Below, piece by piece: positions 51,925 through 60,642 of a stretch of DNA of 64,000 nt. Location of the stretch: the NCBI RefSeq assembly GCF_900129135.1, contig NZ_FQVI01000019.1, forward strand, positions 1-64,000, given 5' to 3'. Both the position numbers and the translations under genes were made by a program. The notes beneath the pieces are model-generated. The model saw nothing but the letters and a program-made list of their open reading frames with translations. It was not told the DNA's origin and ran no database searches. The stretch comes from Lactonifactor longoviformis DSM 17459. GTDB lineage: Bacteria; Bacillota; Clostridia; Lachnospirales; Lachnospiraceae. Positions within the stretch are counted from its first letter, which is position 1. Each line of letters opens with the position of its first letter.

Positions 51925-53421
51925 CTATACCCCCATAGAGTAAGAGATTAGGTTACTTTCCGAAAAGTCTTTCTTATCCAGTTCTCCGGTGACTTCGCCG
52001 CCCCTCATGATAATCACCCGGTCACACATCCCCATAATTTCCTGCATCTCGGAAGATATCATCACAATAGAATAGTTTTTGGCAGCAAAATCATTGATAA
52101 TTTTATAGATCTCTCTTTTTGCACCTACATCCACACCCCGGGTAGGCTCATCCAGCAGCAGTACTTTACAGTCTGAGGCCAATAGCTTTGCAATTGCCAC
52201 CTTCTGCTGATTTCCGCCGGACAGGCTGGACACATCATTTTCTATACTTCCCACCTTGATAGACAGCTGCTCTACCATATCGTTGATATACGCGGTCTCC
52301 TTCTTTCCCGAAAGCTTCCCGAAAGCTGTCTTAAAAAGCTTCAGACACCCCAGGGTAATGTTATTTCGGATCGGAAGATCCAGCAGTACTCCCTGGGTTT
52401 TTCTGTCTTCAGGCAGCAGTCCTATCCCGTTGTGTATGGCATCCCTGGGGCTTCGAATGGTTACTTCCCTGCCATCCAGATAGATTTTTCCGGAATCCCT
52501 TTTATCCTCTCCGAAGATAGCCCGGATGGTCTCTGTCCTTCCCGCCCCTACAAGACCGTTGATTCCCAGAACCTCTCCCTGGCGGACCTCAAAAGAAACG
52601 TTGCTGACTTTCCCTCTGACACTGATATTTTCCACTTTGAAATTTACCGGTCCTATCCGGACCTCCCTTTTGGGATAATAGTCCTGAAGCTCTCTTCCTA
52701 CCATTTTATTGGCCAGCTCCTGTTTTGTAATAGAAGAGGTCTCCACCGTGTCAATGTAGGTGCCGTCCCTCATAATGGTTATTCTGTCGCACAGCTCCAT
52801 GACCTCTTCCAGACGGTGGGAGATATAGATGATGGCAACTCCCTCCTCCCGCAGTTTCCGCAGCAGACGGAACAAGTGCACGACCTCATTGTTGGAGAGC
52901 ACGGAGGTAGGCTCGTCCAGTATCAGTACAGAAGCATTTCTGGACAGGGCCTTGCAGATTTCCACCACCTGCTGGTATGCCACCGTCAAATCACCTACCT
53001 CATCCGTTGCTTTTATATCCGAAAATCCTGTCTCGTTCAGATATTCCTGCGCCTTTTTCCGAAGCTCCTTCCAGTTGATAATCTTACTGTCTTTGTTCAG
53101 ACTGTCGATGAAAATATTTTCAGCTACGGTCAGATCGTTTACCAGCATCAGCTCCTGGTAGATAATGGAGATTCCATAGGCCATTCCATCCTTGGGACTT
53201 TTTATATTGGCAAGTTTGCCTCCTATGTATATTTCCCCCTCATCCTTTTCCAGGGATCCGGCCAAAATCTTCATAATTGTGGATTTTCCTGCCCCGTTCT
53301 CTCCCATGAGCGCATGAATCTCACCCTTTCTCACCTTGAGAGAGACGTTGTCCAAAGCCACAACTCCGCCGAACCGCTTGCAGATGCCGCGCATATCTAC
53401 CCAGTTTTCTGAATTGCTCAT
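51925..53421 (-). CDS. ribose-type ABC ATPase with two nucleotide domains (RbsA family)
   Basis: A 498-aa ATPase. First domain Walker A GENGAGKST and Walker B VLILDEPTSVLS; second domain GLVGAGRTET, signature LSGGNQQKVAIA and VLLLDEPTRGVDVG. GGAGGTGCGCT precedes the ATG. It is the second complete RbsA-RbsC-binding protein set in the window. The two sets are diverged, so they probably carry different solutes. Confidence 0.94.
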   Translation of the reverse strand: MSNSENWVDMRGICKRFGGVVALDNVSLKVRKGEIHALMGENGAGKSTIMKILAGSLEKDEGEIYIGGKLANIKSPKDGMAYGISIIYQELMLVNDLTVAENIFIDSLNKDSKIINWKELRKKAQEYLNETGFSDIKATDEVGDLTVAYQQVVEICKALSRNASVLILDEPTSVLSNNEVVHLFRLLRKLREEGVAIIYISHRLEEVMELCDRITIMRDGTYIDTVETSSITKQELANKMVGRELQDYYPKREVRIGPVNFKVENISVRGKVSNVSFEVRQGEVLGINGLVGAGRTETIRAIFGEDKRDSGKIYLDGREVTIRSPRDAIHNGIGLLPEDRKTQGVLLDLPIRNNITLGCLKLFKTAFGKLSGKKETAYINDMVEQLSIKVGSIENDVSSLSGGNQQKVAIAKLLASDCKVLLLDEPTRGVDVGAKREIYKIINDFAAKNYSIVMISSEMQEIMGMCDRVIIMRGGEVTGELDKKDFSESNLISYSMGV

Positions 53422-53431
53422 AGCGCACCTC

Positions 53432-54229
53432 CTATCTCGCCAGCATATATCCTCCGTCTATGGTAAGGACTGCTCCTGTAACCTGTTCTGCCGCCTCGCT
53501 GGCCAGGTAGACAGCCGCAGCCCCGATTTCTATGGGTTTGCCAAAACGCCCGGTGGGAGTGCAGGACAGCCAATAATCCGTCCATCCCTTCGTCTCTCCC
53601 TCATCCTTCACTCCCGTTACCAGATTGGTCTCTGTATATCCGGGAGCGATTGCATTTACCCGTATACCATACTGTGCCCATTCATAGGCCAGGCACTTGG
53701 TCAGCCTGTCCCCGGCCGCTTTGGCCGCGTTGTAGGAACAGCTTTTCTGGGGGATATTCACAATCCTGGAAGAATTGGAGGTGATATTAATGATCCGCCC
53801 TCCCTTCTGTTCCTTCATCTTCAGCCCTGCATAATGGCACATAAGAAATGTTCCGTTTAAGTCTACGTCCAATACCCGGTACCATCCGCTCAGATCATCT
53901 GTGTCTTCCATCGGGTCAAAGGGAGTGGCAATCCCGGCATTGTTTACCAGCACATCAATTCTTCCGTAATCCTCAGCCACTTTGGCAACCACTCTTTTGG
54001 CATCCTCCTGCTTTGTCACATCCCCTTCATAGGCCCGGTGGACACCGCCGAATTGCTCTAGCTCTTCTATGGTCTTAGCAGCGCTTGCCTGATTTCTGCA
54101 CATAATAGCAACACTGGCTCCGCTCTGCGCCATAGCCAGGGAGATTCCTTTTCCAATTCCCTTATTTCCCCCGGTTATCAGGACCACTTTCTCCTTCAGG
54201 GAAAATGCATGTTCCAAAGACTCTATCAT
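53432..54229 (-). CDS. short-chain dehydrogenase/reductase
   Basis: A 265-aa classical SDR. Cofactor motif TGGNKGIGKG, structural NNAG, and a Ser-Tyr-Lys catalytic set with YNAAK (after ITSNSSRIV). The start ATG 54229 follows AAAGGAGCTTTT; the longer frame runs into the upstream gene. It lies between the zinc dehydrogenase and the importer ATPase. Likely oxidises or reduces a hydroxyl of the imported sugar or polyol, as gluconate- and polyol-type SDRs do. Confidence 0.9.
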   Translation of the reverse strand: MIESLEHAFSLKEKVVLITGGNKGIGKGISLAMAQSGASVAIMCRNQASAAKTIEELEQFGGVHRAYEGDVTKQEDAKRVVAKVAEDYGRIDVLVNNAGIATPFDPMEDTDDLSGWYRVLDVDLNGTFLMCHYAGLKMKEQKGGRIINITSNSSRIVNIPQKSCSYNAAKAAGDRLTKCLAYEWAQYGIRVNAIAPGYTETNLVTGVKDEGETKGWTDYWLSCTPTGRFGKPIEIGAAAVYLASEAAEQVTGAVLTIDGGYMLAR

Positions 54230-54242
54230 AAAAGCTCCTTTC

Positions 54243-55280
54243 TCACTTGGTACAGTCAAAAACCAGCTTTGCATATTTTCCTGATTTCTGATCCGCGTAG
54301 GCCTGCTTACACTCATCCAAAGCATATATCTTTTCCACCACCGGCTTAAAATTCATCTGGGGAAGCATATTAACAGCCCTGGGGAAGGATTCCTGGGCCA
54401 GATACATTCCCTGGATTCTCAGCTCTTTCCGGTAGGTGTACTCCAGAAGATTCATAGACATTTCATAGTCCCTCCGGTACATGGACATGAATACCAGATG
54501 TGCTCCCCTGGCAGCAAAATCCAGGGTTTTTCTGGCCGCGGGTCCGTTTCCGGAGGACTCAATCACTGCATCAAAGCCTTTATTGCCCGTAATTTTCTGC
54601 ACCTGCTCTTCAATATCCGGATCCAGAGGATTAAGCACGTAATCGGCGCCCATCTCTAACGCTCTTTTTCGCTTTCCCTCCATAGGCTCCAGCACGGTCA
54701 CCCGCCCTGCGCCGCTCCGTTTCAGAAGCTGGGTCATCATAAGGCCGATGCCGCCCCCGCCTGAGACAGCCACGTGAGCCCCCAGCCGGAAGTCCGCCAG
54801 TTCCACTGCCCGCACCGCAATATTAAAGGGTTCTGTCAGTGCCGCGTCCAAAAGACTTACCCCTTCCGGCAGCTTATATACCTGATCCTCATGCCATACG
54901 ATGTACTCCGCCTGGGCAGCCCCCAGGCCCTCTGCATGTTCGCAGAACTGAGATTCCCCTCCAAGACAGTAGTCACAGGAACCGCAGGTCCGGTAAAAAT
55001 TGCCTGTTACTTTATCCCCTACCTTCAGCCCTTTGCGGTTTGCCTTTGGTCCCAGGGCCTCAATGGTCCCGGAAAGCTCGTGTCCGCAGGGCGATGGAAT
55101 AGGAAGATCAAAATATCCCTCCAGCAGATGGGGATCGGAACCGCACACAGAGGCATACGCTACTTTGATCAGAACCTCGTCCTCATTTACAATCTCCGGC
55201 TTCGGTACCTCCATACAGGCTACCTCTCCCAGCTCTTTGGTGCTCTCATTAAATGCTTTCACCAGCATAACTGCTTTCAT
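54243..55280 (-). CDS. zinc-dependent alcohol/polyol dehydrogenase (MDR)
   Basis: A 345-aa medium-chain dehydrogenase. CGSDPH and GHELSG for catalytic zinc, CGSCDYCLGGESQFC for structural zinc, GGGGIG for the nucleotide. GGAGGAGCAGGG precedes the ATG. It sits between two SDR genes in the same unit, so the pathway holds at least four oxidoreductase steps or alternatives. Substrate unknown. Confidence 0.9.
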   Translation of the reverse strand: MKAVMLVKAFNESTKELGEVACMEVPKPEIVNEDEVLIKVAYASVCGSDPHLLEGYFDLPIPSPCGHELSGTIEALGPKANRKGLKVGDKVTGNFYRTCGSCDYCLGGESQFCEHAEGLGAAQAEYIVWHEDQVYKLPEGVSLLDAALTEPFNIAVRAVELADFRLGAHVAVSGGGGIGLMMTQLLKRSGAGRVTVLEPMEGKRKRALEMGADYVLNPLDPDIEEQVQKITGNKGFDAVIESSGNGPAARKTLDFAARGAHLVFMSMYRRDYEMSMNLLEYTYRKELRIQGMYLAQESFPRAVNMLPQMNFKPVVEKIYALDECKQAYADQKSGKYAKLVFDCTK

Positions 55281-55293
55281 CCCTGCTCCTCCT

Positions 55294-56124
55294 TTACCAG
55301 ATGGTCACTCCGCCGTCTATTAGAAAATCACTCCCTGTTGCATACGAAGACAGCTCAGAAGCCAGAAATACAACAATTCCCATAATCTCATTCAGGGACG
55401 CAAAGCGGTTCATAGGGACCGCATCCCTTACAAATTCCTCCAGAGGAGCCATATCCATATCATCGTGCAGACCGGAGAGAATCATTCCGGGGCTGATGCT
55501 GTTGCACCGGATGCCGTCCTCCACATAGCTGACTGCCATAGACTTGGTGAACTGAATCACACCTGCCTTCGTGGCGGCATAAACGGCCATATGCTGACTC
55601 ATATCCTTTCTGCTCCCTTTATTGATGATGTGCCCTGACATCGAGGCAGTATTGATTATAGAGCCTCCGTTTCCCAGCTCTTTCATCTTGTTTGCCGCGA
55701 TCCGGTTAACCAGAAACATTCCTGTAAGGTTAATATCTACCACACGCTTCCATTCCTCCAGGGAAATACCGGAGGGACTGTCGCTGCGTCCCGCAACACC
55801 GGCATTGGAGAATACAATATCCAGCCTTCCAAACAGCTCTGCTGTCTCCCGGATCATTCTTGTCACATCTGCTTCGTCCGCAACATTTCCCATGCACTTC
55901 CCCGTCTTTACGCCGTACCGTTTTTCGATTTCTCTGCAATTCTCTTCGAGAATCTGTGCCTTCTGGGGAATATCCATCAATACAACATCCGCTCCGGCCT
56001 CCGCCAGTCCGGCCGCACAGGATCTTCCGATCCCCCCGGCCCCTCCGGTCACAAGGGCTGTCTTTCCCTTCAGGGAGAGCATCTCATAGATACTCCTCAG
56101 TTCTGCAATCTGCAATGGTTTCAT
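55294..56124 (-). CDS. short-chain dehydrogenase/reductase
   Basis: A 276-aa classical SDR. TGGAGGIGRS, SNAG, and the catalytic YAATK after NTASMSGHI. AAGGAGAAAGAGT precedes the ATG. A second SDR of the unit, diverged from the one at 53432. Second gene after the VOC protein. Likely a sugar or polyol dehydrogenase. Confidence 0.9.
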   Translation of the reverse strand: MKPLQIAELRSIYEMLSLKGKTALVTGGAGGIGRSCAAGLAEAGADVVLMDIPQKAQILEENCREIEKRYGVKTGKCMGNVADEADVTRMIRETAELFGRLDIVFSNAGVAGRSDSPSGISLEEWKRVVDINLTGMFLVNRIAANKMKELGNGGSIINTASMSGHIINKGSRKDMSQHMAVYAATKAGVIQFTKSMAVSYVEDGIRCNSISPGMILSGLHDDMDMAPLEEFVRDAVPMNRFASLNEIMGIVVFLASELSSYATGSDFLIDGGVTIW

Positions 56125-56183
56125 ACTCTTTCTCCTTCCTGTTTTATCCTGCCTTCTCTATCCATACATCCTAATTTGCACTC

Positions 56184-56618
56184 TTAATCCTGCAGCTCAA
56201 TTAAATTTCCGTCCGGATCCTTTAAAAATGCCCAGTGCTCCTCCGGGGTGGCTCTTCTGTCCGGAGGAAAGAAAAAGTAAACCCCGTCTGCCTTCATAGT
56301 TTCGTAAGCCTCAAAAATATTTGGAACACGCAGGCAGATATGAGTATAGCCAGGCTGGTTCCAAACCGTCTCGTCCCCTTCTTTTTGCGGATGAAATTGA
56401 AACAGCTCCAACACAATCCCATCCGGGGATTTTAAGAAACAAAAATCCGAAAAAGCTCCCGCCGACAGCCGGTACAGCCCATTGTGGGAACTGATAAATT
56501 CTTCTGAAAACACATCCTGAAATTCCAGCTGAAACCCGAAATACTTTGTATAAAACTCAATGGTTCTGCCAATATCCCGCACCGTAATTCCCACATGCAG
56601 AAACTTAGATACGCTCAT
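56184..56618 (-). CDS. VOC-family (glyoxalase-like) metalloprotein
   Basis: A 144-aa vicinal-oxygen-chelate protein built of two beta-alpha repeats. The four metal ligands are in place: His8 (FLHVGITV), Glu71 (IVLELFQF), His93 (YTHICLRV) and Glu141 (GNLIELQD). GGGAGGAAATGGCAT precedes the ATG. It is the first gene of the eleven-gene unit, behind its promoter. Members act as glyoxalases, epimerases or dioxygenases. Epimerisation or isomerisation of a sugar-derived intermediate would suit the context but is not shown. Confidence 0.85.
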   Translation of the reverse strand: MSVSKFLHVGITVRDIGRTIEFYTKYFGFQLEFQDVFSEEFISSHNGLYRLSAGAFSDFCFLKSPDGIVLELFQFHPQKEGDETVWNQPGYTHICLRVPNIFEAYETMKADGVYFFFPPDRRATPEEHWAFLKDPDGNLIELQD

Positions 56619-56728
56619 ATGCCATTTCCTCCCTGTTAGCCTGTCTGTTCTGTTTCTTTACAACATTTTTACTAGATTTATATAGAGTTACCTGTTTTTT
56701 TTATGCACTTTGCATATCTTTTAAGGTA

Positions 56729-56756
56729 ATTATAGTATTTTCAATCATTTTTACAA
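56729..56756 (-). promoter_or_regulatory. promoter of the eleven-gene sugar unit
   Basis: On the minus strand TTGTAA (56751-56756), 16 bp and a perfect TATAAT (56729-56734). A leader of about 105 bases precedes the VOC gene and holds a small dyad (TATGCA/TGCATA with a 3-nt loop, near 56703-56717). Confidence 0.6.
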
Positions 56757-56808
56757 TTCGAATTTCAGGAGAGATCTATTCCTTGCGGGAATGAATCCCT
56801 GAACTACC

Positions 56809-57855
56809 TCAGGAGTTAGCCTTTGTTCCGTCCTCATGTGCCGCGGTATATGCCGTCCGGGTCATCTGCTCTGGTTTTTCAGGAGGACAATAGCCGGCTT
56901 TCTCCCATAAAGGAGCATTATACTCATACAAGGCGTCCACCAGTGGACCGGTGATCCCGGGATCGATCATGGCCGGCTCCGCCACCCAGCTTCCTCCCGG
57001 TGCCATTAACCTGATGCGGTATAAGCACTCCTCGTACCGTTCCCGGTATCCTGCGCCCTGCCTGTCCAGAATCCCCTGGTTATCGAATCCTCCCACAAAA
57101 CAAATCTGCTTTCCATACTTCTTTTTCAGCTCATAGGGATGGTTGCTTAACTGCAGGGGATTTAAGGCGTCTATTCCCAGCTCTATAAAATCATCCATGA
57201 GAGGCGCAATATAGCCGCAGGAATGATGTTCGTACAGCATGCCCTGGCTGTGTACTGCATCCACAATTCGTTTCAAATAGGGTTTTATCATCTTTCTCCA
57301 GGTTTCCAGAGACATAAACATTCTGTCATTGGATCCGTAGTCGTCGTGGAACTGTATCTTATCAGGTTTATAGTATTGAGCGATTAAATTTATTTCCTCT
57401 ATCCGGTAATCGGTGAGCGCTCCCAGAAGATCTCCGGCTGCCTCTTCTTCCATCAAAAGACCGCACAGGGCATCCTCCACCCCTGTCATAGCGTGAAACT
57501 GCTCGAATAAGCCATTTATTATAATCACACTGCTAAGCTTGTTCTCCCTGTCCCACTGTGCGGTATCCTCCCTGGCGCCCCTCTCCCAGTCATAGCTTTT
57601 GGGATCCGGAATCTTCAGATGCGTTCTCCACTCTGTGATATCCTCCAGTCTCTTTGTTCCCCTGGTCACCATAGGCCCCTCCATCCCCTCTTCGAAGGTC
57701 CAGGATATGCCGAAGGCATCTACGGTAACACCGTAACCCTTTGGTCCCTCCATCACGATTGTGGGAAGACAGGTATCCTGGTCTGTGGTCTGGCTTGGCA
57801 CCCACAAAGGCTCCTCATGCCGGTAGGCCATTAATATATTTTCTTTGGCATTCAT
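56809..57855 (-). CDS. URO-D-fold methyltransferase-like protein
   Basis: A 348-aa protein of the URO-D/MtaA superfamily. Zinc motif HSCG (211-214) and a later Cys252 in QICFVGGFDN. Shared with the gene at 60643: DREN, DDY and QxSNHPxELKxKYGK blocks, so the two are close paralogs. AAAGGAGTGGATAAGTA precedes the ATG. It is the last gene of the UbiD operon. Cobalamin-dependent demethylation is the superfamily precedent, but no corrinoid protein is nearby. Confidence 0.83.
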   Translation of the reverse strand: MNAKENILMAYRHEEPLWVPSQTTDQDTCLPTIVMEGPKGYGVTVDAFGISWTFEEGMEGPMVTRGTKRLEDITEWRTHLKIPDPKSYDWERGAREDTAQWDRENKLSSVIIINGLFEQFHAMTGVEDALCGLLMEEEAAGDLLGALTDYRIEEINLIAQYYKPDKIQFHDDYGSNDRMFMSLETWRKMIKPYLKRIVDAVHSQGMLYEHHSCGYIAPLMDDFIELGIDALNPLQLSNHPYELKKKYGKQICFVGGFDNQGILDRQGAGYRERYEECLYRIRLMAPGGSWVAEPAMIDPGITGPLVDALYEYNAPLWEKAGYCPPEKPEQMTRTAYTAAHEDGTKANS

Positions 57856-57942
57856 TACTTATCCACTCCTTTATTTGCGAAAAGACGGCCCCGGATCGTT
57901 TCCTAAGGCCGCTTTCTCATACGGGATTCTGTTGTCAGCTGT

Positions 57943-59412
57943 TTATAGTTCCGGACACCATTTCCTGTAATCCACCTCCAGGAACTTGGATCTCTCAAAC
58001 CTTTTTTTCTGAGCATACGGCACCGTACAGTCAAAGATCATCTTGCAGGAAATGCCGTTGTCCCTCAGTGCCAGATTGTACTCCATCTTCTGGGAGGGAT
58101 CCAGAGGATGGCATCTGACTCCAGGGATAAAGATGGTGTCGATGTCCCCCTGGTATCTGGTATTCATGGCAAACAATACATCATTCATATCAAAGGGATC
58201 TACATCCTCATCCACGATAAAAATATGCTTTAATTCTGAAAATGCGGAAAATGCAAGCAGGGCAGCCTGTCTCTGCCGGCCCTCGTCACTCTGGGTCCTC
58301 TTCTTAAACTGAAGCACTGCCATATATTTGCCCCCTCCGGCAGAACAGCAGTACACGTTCTGAAGACGGCCGGGCATTGCCCGCTCTACCATCTGTATGA
58401 TACTGGCCTCTGTGGGAATGCCAGCCATATTTACATGCTCCTCGCTGGGTCCGATGCAGGTCTGCATAATGGGATTCTCCCTGTGCGTGACGGCTTTTAC
58501 CTTGATAAGGGGAACTGCCTGATTGGCATTTCCCGTATACCCCGGGAATTCTGGCATGGCCTTCCCTGTATTGGTATTGATATCCTCCCGGATATAGGAG
58601 TCAGGAATTAATTCTCCCTCAATGACGTATTCTGCATTGGCAATGCATTTTTCTTCTATGGTGAGACAGTTGGTCAGCCGCACCGCAGAATTTCTGATGG
58701 CCCCTGCCACGGAGAGCTCATTGAATCCGATAGGCGTTGTGGGCGGCTCAAAGCATGCGGCAATTTCGATGGCAGGATCCACCCCGATGCTGATGGATAT
58801 GGGAAGGGGTCTGCCCAGAGCCTCCGCCTTTTCCCGGAAAGCCCCCAGATGTCTGGCGCCCGGAACAAAATACATGGAAATGGTGTCTTCGCTCTGCAGA
58901 CAGAGCCTGTGGATTGTAATATCCGATTCCCCCGTCTCAACATCCGAAGCATAGCACATACCCATGGTGATATACGGACCCGCATCCTCCGGCGTATTGG
59001 TAGGCGCCGGCAGAATCTTTCTGATGTCAAACCCTTCCTCAGCGGCAAAATGTTTTACCTCCTGACAATCAGCCTCAGCATTTGAGATAACTACCGGCCG
59101 GATGGGATGTTCTACCGCCTCCTTCAAAAGAAAGCCGAGGCGTTCCGGTTTTTCCCCAAGAAGAAGTCCCACTCTTTCTCTGGACGCCAGAAGACCAATC
59201 AGCACTCTTGCATCCTCATGGCCTGTGACCTGATTAAACATCAGGGCCGGACCTTGTTTTGTGGGCCTTTTCACGGTTCCCCCTGCTCCTACATACCGAT
59301 AGATCCCGGAAATCTCCGCATGGGGTTTTACCGGAACATCGGTTTCCATATATTGACCCGGAACCTTTTTTAATAATTCGATGGCAGCTCTAAGACTATT
59401 ATACTTTGGCAT
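57943..59412 (-). CDS. UbiD-family decarboxylase
   Basis: A 489-aa UbiD-type (de)carboxylase, which needs prenylated FMN made by UbiX. The conserved Arg169 (TIHRLCLQ) and paired Glu261/Glu265 (EYVIEGELIP) lie where the family puts its catalytic Arg and Glu residues (assigned by eye). FVPGARHLG and PTEASIIQMVERAMPGRLQNVYC (in pieces) are also family-like. AAGGGGGTGAGGGT precedes the ATG. No UbiX gene is in the window. Neighbouring alcohol and aldehyde dehydrogenases suggest decarboxylation of an aromatic or unsaturated acid, then redox steps on the product. Confidence 0.9.
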   Translation of the reverse strand: MPKYNSLRAAIELLKKVPGQYMETDVPVKPHAEISGIYRYVGAGGTVKRPTKQGPALMFNQVTGHEDARVLIGLLASRERVGLLLGEKPERLGFLLKEAVEHPIRPVVISNAEADCQEVKHFAAEEGFDIRKILPAPTNTPEDAGPYITMGMCYASDVETGESDITIHRLCLQSEDTISMYFVPGARHLGAFREKAEALGRPLPISISIGVDPAIEIAACFEPPTTPIGFNELSVAGAIRNSAVRLTNCLTIEEKCIANAEYVIEGELIPDSYIREDINTNTGKAMPEFPGYTGNANQAVPLIKVKAVTHRENPIMQTCIGPSEEHVNMAGIPTEASIIQMVERAMPGRLQNVYCCSAGGGKYMAVLQFKKRTQSDEGRQRQAALLAFSAFSELKHIFIVDEDVDPFDMNDVLFAMNTRYQGDIDTIFIPGVRCHPLDPSQKMEYNLALRDNGISCKMIFDCTVPYAQKKRFERSKFLEVDYRKWCPEL

Positions 59413-59433
59413 ACCCTCACCCCCTTACTCCCG

Positions 59434-60615
59434 CTATTTTATTTCTTTTTCTTTGGGTGTTCCCCTGTACATGGTTTTCAGATATAGTCTCCGCATATCC
59501 TCCGGCGTTGTAAGCCTCGGGCAGTGTTCCCAGATTTTCGTCTTCTGGGCGTCCACGATCATCTCTTCCAGGTGCTCCTCACCGATTCCCATCTCTGAAA
59601 GGTTCTTCGGCAGGCCCAGTTTTTCGTTGAGTTTCACCAGGTAGTCAATGAGCATTTCCGTCTCAAAGTTTTCTGTATAGGCGTGTTCTCTGCGGAGCAG
59701 ATTATACACTTTCTTATATTTTCCCCTGTCTGCAAGCGCATTGAACTCCATGGTGGTGGGGAACAGCATGGCATTGGCCAGTCCGTGAGGCACATGGTAG
59801 AAACCTGTCAGCGGATGGGACAAAGCATGGGCCTGGTTTGGCAGGCAGAGGGATAAGGTGATTCCCGCCAGCGTGCTTCCCATAATCATATCAGAGGCTG
59901 CATCTATATCCGCCCGGTTTGCCACAAACCTTGGCAGGGCAGGTCCGATCAATTCCATAGCCTTTTCTGCTACGGAGTCAGAAAACGGAGTCGCCAAATC
60001 ACTCATGTAACACTCTACCGCATGGATCAGGGCATCCATTCCAGTGGAAGCTGCAACTCCTGCCGGAAGTGTGGTGATCAGTTCCGGATCCAGCAGAGCC
60101 ACCTGCGGAAGCATCTTGTCATTCAGAATTACCATCTTGTATTTATTCTCATCTGTGATAACCGTATTTCTTGTCACCTCACTGCCGGTGCCTGCTGTGG
60201 TTGGAATGGCAATTACCGGAATGGGATCATGTTCCACCGGCAGATAGTATCCCCAGAAATCCTGAAGGCGTTTTCCGCTGTATCCCACAAGAGCAGCACT
60301 CTTTGCCGTATCCATGGAGCTTCCTCCGCCCACTGCCACCACGCAGTCCACCTTTTCTTCCACGATAATCTTAACTACCTTTTCCACTACCCAGCAGCCG
60401 GGATCCGGCTCCACGTCAGTAAAGGTCACACAGGGGTAGCCTGCAGCCCCGATAATCTTCTCCACCCTTCCTGTAATGCCGGCCTTCACCAGGCCCGGGT
60501 CAGATACCAGAAGCACCCTTGTCCCATGCAGTCTCTGAATATATTCCCCTAATTTTTCAACAATCCCGACACCAAATTCAATATCCTGTTTTACTGAAAA
60601 GCTGTGATTTTTCAT
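59434..60615 (-). CDS. iron-containing alcohol dehydrogenase
   Basis: A 393-aa group III alcohol dehydrogenase. NAD motif GGGSSMDTAK (96-105). Iron ligands Asp194, His198, His263 and His277 are all present (GMDALIHAVE, QAHALSH, HVPHGLANA). AAGGAGGAAATATTGA precedes the ATG. Located between the UbiD and URO-D genes, so it probably interconverts an alcohol and an aldehyde in the same pathway as the aldehyde dehydrogenase upstream. Confidence 0.93.
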   Translation of the reverse strand: MKNHSFSVKQDIEFGVGIVEKLGEYIQRLHGTRVLLVSDPGLVKAGITGRVEKIIGAAGYPCVTFTDVEPDPGCWVVEKVVKIIVEEKVDCVVAVGGGSSMDTAKSAALVGYSGKRLQDFWGYYLPVEHDPIPVIAIPTTAGTGSEVTRNTVITDENKYKMVILNDKMLPQVALLDPELITTLPAGVAASTGMDALIHAVECYMSDLATPFSDSVAEKAMELIGPALPRFVANRADIDAASDMIMGSTLAGITLSLCLPNQAHALSHPLTGFYHVPHGLANAMLFPTTMEFNALADRGKYKKVYNLLRREHAYTENFETEMLIDYLVKLNEKLGLPKNLSEMGIGEEHLEEMIVDAQKTKIWEHCPRLTTPEDMRRLYLKTMYRGTPKEKEIK

Positions 60616-60642
60616 TCAATATTTCCTCCTTTTGGATGTTAT

